Below, piece after piece: positions 60,268 through 64,000 of a stretch of 64,000 nt of DNA (position 1 is the first letter of the stretch; each line of letters starts with the position of its first letter). The stretch comes from Martinezella tropici (GTDB taxonomy: Bacteria > Pseudomonadota > Alphaproteobacteria > Rhizobiales > Rhizobiaceae): positions 661,963 to 725,962 of the forward strand of contig NZ_VNIP01000011.1 in assembly GCF_008370325.1 (NCBI RefSeq), written 5' to 3'. A program made the position numbers and the translations under genes. Below the pieces are notes generated by a model. It did no database searches and was not told the origin of the DNA. It saw only the letters and a program-made list of their open reading frames with translations.

Positions 60268-61320
60268 GTGACCGATAGCATCAAACTTCTAAGCCTCGCC
60301 GTAGCAACGCCCGACAACATCATCCTCCAGACGGACGCCGCCGAGACGGCAAGCCGCCTGTTCTCGCACCGTTTTCAGGATTTCAAATATCTCGCCCGCG
60401 TGTTCGAGAGCACCGGCATTCGCAAGCGCCATTTGGCGCGGCCGCTTTCCTGGTTCGAACAGCCGCATGGCTGGCAGGACCGCATGGCCGCCTATGCGGA
60501 AGTGGCGTCCGAACTTTTCCGCCGGACGGCGACTGCGGCGCTGCAACGCGCCGGCCTCGAAGCCAGCCAGGTGGACTGCGTCGTCACGGCCTCATCCACT
60601 GGGCTCGCGACACCGAGCCTCGAGGCGCGGCTCGCCGGCGAGATGGGCTTCCGCGGCGATATCGAACGCGTGCCGACCTTCGGGCTCGGCTGCGCAGCCG
60701 GCGTATCCGGCCTTGCCGTCGCGACAAAGATGGCAAGAAGCCGGCCGGGCGCCGTTATCCTCTTCGTTGCGATCGAACTCTGTTCACTCGCCTTCCGTCT
60801 GGACGAACTGACACGGCCCAACATCATTGCCACGGCGCTGTTCGGCGATGGAGCGGCAGCTTGCGTGCTGCGGGCAGGCGAGAGTGGTATCGCGGAGATC
60901 GAATCGACAGGCGAGCACCTTTTTCCCGACAGCCTCGGCATCATGGGCTGGAGGATCGACGATACCGGCTTCGGCATCGTCCTCGATCAATCGCTGCCCG
61001 CCTTTGCCGAGACGCATTTGAGGGGCGCCGTTGCCGGCATTCTGGAGCGATCCGGGCTTTTGATCTCGGATGTCGACCGCTTCATCTGCCATCCCGGCGG
61101 CGCCAAGGTTCTGACAGCACTCGAGAGCGTACTTGGCCTTAAAGACGGCGCGCTCGACATCGAGCGCGAGGTGATCGGCGACTATGGCAATATGTCCTCT
61201 CCCACCGTGCTCTTCGTGCTGGAGCGCATGATTGCGGCCGGACTTCCCTCTCGCTCGGCATTGCTCGCCATGGGTCCGGGCTTCTCGGCAAGCTGCATCA
61301 CCTTGAGGAGGGTCGTCTGA
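60268..61320 (+). CDS. Type III polyketide synthase
   Basis: 350-residue chalcone/stilbene-synthase-like homodimer. The full catalytic triad is present: Cys142 in PTFGLGCAAGVSG, His275 in FICHPGGAK and Asn308 in GDYGNMSSPT. The product cannot be predicted; bacterial relatives make alkylpyrones, alkylresorcinols or triacylglycerol-derived pyrones. The start is GTG at 60268 with AGGAG upstream. Its stop overlaps the following ICMT gene (TGATG), so the two are translated together. This pairing recalls bpsA-bpsB of Bacillus, where the partner methylates alkylpyrones. Confidence 0.93.
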   Translation: MTDSIKLLSLAVATPDNIILQTDAAETASRLFSHRFQDFKYLARVFESTGIRKRHLARPLSWFEQPHGWQDRMAAYAEVASELFRRTATAALQRAGLEASQVDCVVTASSTGLATPSLEARLAGEMGFRGDIERVPTFGLGCAAGVSGLAVATKMARSRPGAVILFVAIELCSLAFRLDELTRPNIIATALFGDGAAACVLRAGESGIAEIESTGEHLFPDSLGIMGWRIDDTGFGIVLDQSLPAFAETHLRGAVAGILERSGLLISDVDRFICHPGGAKVLTALESVLGLKDGALDIEREVIGDYGNMSSPTVLFVLERMIAAGLPSRSALLAMGPGFSASCITLRRVV

Positions 61321-61817
61321 TGCTATGGCCGTCGATCGCGCTTCTGACCTTCGTGACGCTGCAGCGGCTGGCTGAGCTCATCTATTCCAGGCACAACACC
61401 GCCGCCCTCCTTGCCCGCGGCGCCCGTGAATATGCCCCGGAGCACTATCCCTTCATGGTGGCGCTGCATGCGGCCTGGCTGATCGGGCTATGGCTGTTCG
61501 CCACGGGCCGGCCAATCGATCCCGGCTGGTTCCTGCTCTTCATGCTTTTGCAGGGACTGCGTCTCTGGGTACTGGCGACGCTGAAGGGGCGATGGACGAC
61601 GCGCATCATCATATTGCCGGGCGCCGCTCTCGTGACCAGGGGACCCTATCGCTTCCTCAGCCATCCGAACTATGCGATCGTCATCGGCGAGATCGCCGTG
61701 TTGCCGCTCGCCTTCGGCTTGCCGCTCTATGCCGCGATCTTTTCGCTGCTGAACGGCATCATTCTCGCAATCCGCATCCGCGCCGAAAATGCCTGTTTGA
61801 AACAGAGTGCGGCCTAA
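61320..61817 (+). CDS. Isoprenylcysteine carboxyl methyltransferase-like membrane protein
   Basis: 165 residues with about four TM segments, of the ICMT/YpbQ family of integral SAM-dependent O-methyltransferases. The signature TRGPYRFLSHPNYAIVIGE (near 101-119) contains the SAM-binding His and the Pro-rich lead-in. The ATG overlaps the PKS stop by one base (TGATG). Together with the type III PKS it very likely forms a biosynthetic pair, with the product being a methylated pyrone or resorcinol in the membrane; this is inference by analogy with BpsB. The end lies 129 bp before the next gene. Confidence 0.9.
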   Translation: MLWPSIALLTFVTLQRLAELIYSRHNTAALLARGAREYAPEHYPFMVALHAAWLIGLWLFATGRPIDPGWFLLFMLLQGLRLWVLATLKGRWTTRIIILPGAALVTRGPYRFLSHPNYAIVIGEIAVLPLAFGLPLYAAIFSLLNGIILAIRIRAENACLKQSAA

Positions 61818-61946
61818 CCGCATTTTTCAATTGCGCCACTGAAATTTGGCAGGCATTTTCGATGCTTAGATCGCGCTCCAGGCACTGGCATTCACTGCCT
61901 TGAAGGTCGCGCGACAATGCAATGAGCATGCGGATAGCAGGATAAG

Positions 61947-63194
61947 ATGACAAAGGACGCAATCGTTCTCGGTGCGGGCATCGTCGGTGTTTCGACGGCA
62001 ATCCATCTGCAGCGGCGGGGACGACAAGTCGTCCTCGTCGATCGCCAGCCGCCGGGCAAGGGAACATCCTTCGGCAATGCAGGCCTCATCCAGCGCGAGG
62101 GCGTCGTGCCCTACGGTTTTCCGCAGCAATTCGGCCTGCTGCTGCGCTATGCCTTCAACAATCGCATCGACGCGCATTATCATCTGCGCGCCCTGCCCGC
62201 GCAGATCGCCTTCCTCGCCCGCTATTGGTGGAATTCCAATACGAAGCGCCACGAGATGATTTCGCGCGCCTACGCGCCGCTGATCGAACATTCGGTCAGC
62301 GAGCACAACGATCTCATCGAAGCCTCGCATGCCGAGGAACTCATTCGCAAGAACGGCTGGGTGGAGCTGTTCCGTTCGAACGAGAAGCGCGACGCAGAAT
62401 ATGCCGAGGCAGAACGTCTCAACCGCGAATTCGGGATCGGCTACGATGCTTTGAGCAGTGAGGAGATCGCCGCCATGGAGCCGCATCTCAGAGGCAATTT
62501 TTCCGGTGCCCTGCGCTGGCGCGATCCCTGGTCGGTGCTCGACCCGCACGGGCTGACAGCAGCCTATCGCCGCTATTTCGAAAGCATCGGCGGCCGCGTG
62601 ACGACGGGGGATGCCGTCTCGCTCGGCATGGCGGGCTCAGCCTGGAGAATGGTGACGGCGGAAGGGTCGATAGAGGCGGAGGATGTCGTCGTCGCTCTCG
62701 GCCCCTGGGCCGATATCGTGACGAAACGCTTCGGCTATGCCTTCCCGCTCGGCGTCAAGCGCGGCTACCACATGCATTACGCTACCGAGGGCAACGCCAT
62801 CCTCAACAACTGGACGCTCGATGCAGAGCGCGGCTATCTGCTGGCGCCGATGAGCCGCGGTATCAGGCTCACAACCGGCGCCGAATTCGCCCTGCGCGAC
62901 GCACCGAAGACGCCGGTGCAGCTCGATCGCGCCGAGGCCGTCGCCCGCGCCACCTTCCCGCTCGGCGAACGGCTCGACCCGGAACCCTGGATGGGCGCTC
63001 GCCCCTGTACGCCCGACATGATGCCGATCATCGGCAAGGCCCCACGCCACAATGGTCTATGGTTCGCCTTCGGCCACGCCCATCACGGCCTGACGCTCGG
63101 TCCGGTGACGGGGCGCGTGCTCGCCGAGCTCATCACCGGCGAGAAGCCCTTCATCGATATTTCCGCTTATGCACCGGACCGATTTGCGCCCTGA
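61947..63194 (+). CDS. FAD-dependent D-amino-acid-dehydrogenase-like oxidoreductase
   Basis: 415 residues of the DAO/DadA fold. The N-terminal dinucleotide motif is IVLGAGIVGVSTAIHLQRRG (residues 6-25); a FAD-contacting GTSFGNAGLIQREGVV follows near 39. The C-terminal GHAHHGLTLGPVTGRVLAEL is the other FAD motif. It resembles DadA-type D-amino-acid dehydrogenases or glycine-oxidase relatives; the substrate is not fixed. It is probably independent of the PKS pair because of the 129-bp gap, though same-strand co-transcription is possible. Confidence 0.88.
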   Translation: MTKDAIVLGAGIVGVSTAIHLQRRGRQVVLVDRQPPGKGTSFGNAGLIQREGVVPYGFPQQFGLLLRYAFNNRIDAHYHLRALPAQIAFLARYWWNSNTKRHEMISRAYAPLIEHSVSEHNDLIEASHAEELIRKNGWVELFRSNEKRDAEYAEAERLNREFGIGYDALSSEEIAAMEPHLRGNFSGALRWRDPWSVLDPHGLTAAYRRYFESIGGRVTTGDAVSLGMAGSAWRMVTAEGSIEAEDVVVALGPWADIVTKRFGYAFPLGVKRGYHMHYATEGNAILNNWTLDAERGYLLAPMSRGIRLTTGAEFALRDAPKTPVQLDRAEAVARATFPLGERLDPEPWMGARPCTPDMMPIIGKAPRHNGLWFAFGHAHHGLTLGPVTGRVLAELITGEKPFIDISAYAPDRFAP

Positions 63195-63196
63195 GC

Positions 63197-63263
63197 TGCT
63201 TTATCTCATTGTTTTTACGCAATTCCGGACGGAAAACCGCTTCGCACTTTTCCTGGAATTGCG
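63197..63263. repeat. Dispersed palindromic repeat, half-unit copy e
   Basis: Only the second module (GCAATTCCGGACGGAAAACC ... CTTTTCCTGGAATTGCG), directly abutting the next, full copy. It lies just after the stop of the FAD oxidoreductase. Confidence 0.85.
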
Positions 63264-63368
63264 TTAGAGTCTTTCCGCTTTTCTCCGAATCGCGAAAGCG
63301 CTCTATCCTCTTGTTTTTACGCAATTCCGGACGGAAAACCGCTACGCACTTTTCCTGGAATTGCTCTA
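63264..63368. repeat. Dispersed palindromic repeat, full copy f
   Basis: Both modules: TTAGAGTCTTTCCGC ... GCGAAAGCGCTCTAT, then ACGCAATTCCGGACGGAAAA ... TTTTCCTGGAATTGCTCTA. The terminal CTA is on the minus strand the TAG stop of gntK. Tandem with the half copy e. Confidence 0.9.
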
Positions 63369-63893
63369 GAGAATTGCCTTGAGGCTTTTGACGGAGGCTT
63401 CGACAATGCCTTCGATCGTATCATCGATATCGACGGTCACGACGCCGGGCTCGCCGGTCGGCACTTCCAGCGTCTGCAGCTGGCTTTCGAGCAATGAGGC
63501 CGGCATGAAATGCCCCTTGCGCTCACCCATGCGCTTCGTCAGCAGCTCCTTCGAGCCTTCGAGATAGATGAAACAGAGATGGCCGCCGGCAGCGGCTCGC
63601 AGACGCTCGCGATAGACGCGCTTCAGCGCCGAGCAAGTGACGGCGACCCCTTCGCCTTTCGCAAGACTTGCCGCAATTTCCTGACCGATCTTTTCGAGCC
63701 AGGGCCAGCGATCCTCGTCCGTCAGCGGAATGCCCTTGCTCATCTTCTCGACATTGGCGGCCGGATGCAGCGCATCGCCTTCGATGAAATGGATGCCGAG
63801 CTTAGCCGCCACACCCTCGCCGATCGAGGATTTGCCGCTGCCGCTCACGCCCATGACGATGATGGCAAGGGGCGTTTCGGATTGTTCGTTCAT
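63366..63893 (-). CDS. gntK: Gluconokinase
   Basis: Phosphorylates gluconate to 6-phosphogluconate, linking it to the Entner-Doudoroff and pentose phosphate pathways. 175 residues, the usual short P-loop form. Walker A is GVSGSGKSSIG (near residue 15), the substrate region FIEGDALHPAANVEKMSKGI and the LTDEDRWPWL motif are all conserved. The ATG at 63893 starts MNEQSETPLA. Its stop TAG is formed by the repeat end. No gluconate transporter or regulator gene is in view. Confidence 0.95.
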   Translation of the reverse strand: MNEQSETPLAIIVMGVSGSGKSSIGEGVAAKLGIHFIEGDALHPAANVEKMSKGIPLTDEDRWPWLEKIGQEIAASLAKGEGVAVTCSALKRVYRERLRAAAGGHLCFIYLEGSKELLTKRMGERKGHFMPASLLESQLQTLEVPTGEPGVVTVDIDDTIEGIVEASVKSLKAIL

Positions 63894-63968
63894 GTTGTTT
63901 TCTGCCTTGGATCATGGCCGATAATGACTGTCGGGCAGGATCTGCTACTGACACATCTCAGTGCCTGG

Positions 63969-64000
63969 CCCCTCACCCTAACCCTCTCCCCGTAAACGGG
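63969..64000. repeat. Two-palindrome intergenic repeat, copy 3, cut by the right edge
   Basis: CCCCTCACCCTAACCCTCTCCCCGT is the inverted start of the element at 14221 and 28915 (their end reads CTAGGGTGAGGGGC). The rest lies outside the window. It lies 75 bp upstream of the gntK start. Confidence 0.8.

Overview
The window reads as chromosome of an alphaproteobacterium of the Rhizobiaceae, most likely Rhizobium or a close relative. Pointers are the GC-rich, densely coding sequence, an MctP-like monocarboxylate permease with its small DUF3311 partner, a short-form HisG with HisZ, a plant/proteobacterial-type glutamate-cysteine ligase, a barrel protein resembling the rhizobial lipid A oxidase LpxQ, groESL behind a CIRCE operator, and several families of palindromic intergenic repeats of the rhizobial mosaic type. 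I see no tRNA, rRNA, CRISPR array, transposase, prophage or replication origin.

Layout. 1-7.5 kb (minus strand): partial lipoprotein, ileS, mctP with its DUF3311 partner, ribF and a class IIA HAD phosphatase. 7.8-10.1 kb: heat-shock promoter, CIRCE, groES-groEL and terminator, with a small duplication of the groEL 3' end. 10.4-12.4 kb: PAS-like orphan, GST and DoxX. 12.4-15.9 kb: hisS-hisZ-hisG, interrupted by a repeat element. 16-17.5 kb: 2H phosphoesterase and a Met/His-rich copper-type pair. 17.5-23 kb: LysR/YciI and LysR/dehydrogenase divergent pairs, aldo/keto reductase, HAD phosphatase. 23-27.5 kb: secreted protein and tag, two L,D-transpeptidases, the LpxQ-like barrel, a small conserved protein. 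27.5-31.7 kb: glycolate oxidase glcD-glcE-glcF with a repeat between glcE and glcF. 32-39.7 kb: LysR, macrodomain protein, an unusual adenosylhomocysteinase-like protein, GcvA-type LysR, Nudix, phosphate transporter, rsmE and LysE exporter. 39.9-49.6 kb: gshA, a DUF937 protein, aldo/keto reductase, ABC-F ATPase, two dienelactone-hydrolase-like proteins, DUF1127 facing a LysR, TetR and MAPEG. 49.6-57.9 kb: guaB, a cyanobacterial-looking plsY, MBL hydrolase, MFS exporter, rlmE-ppx. 58-64 kb: TPR protein with ECF sigma and anti-sigma, a type III polyketide synthase with its methyltransferase partner, an amino-acid-type FAD dehydrogenase and gluconokinase.

Most of this is housekeeping and ordinary accessory chromosome. 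I did not find a convincing new defence or mobile system. The observations I would follow first are: (i) a two-palindrome dispersed repeat whose end supplies the TAG stop codon of four minus-strand genes, and whose other end holds the stop of one plus-strand gene; (ii) a PlsY whose sequence looks cyanobacterial; (iii) a degenerate adenosylhomocysteinase homologue lacking canonical active-site and C-terminal residues; (iv) a type III PKS-methyltransferase pair; (v) the groEL tail duplication. Start sites were chosen from visible Shine-Dalgarno spacing and family length, so several differ from the longest reading frame.
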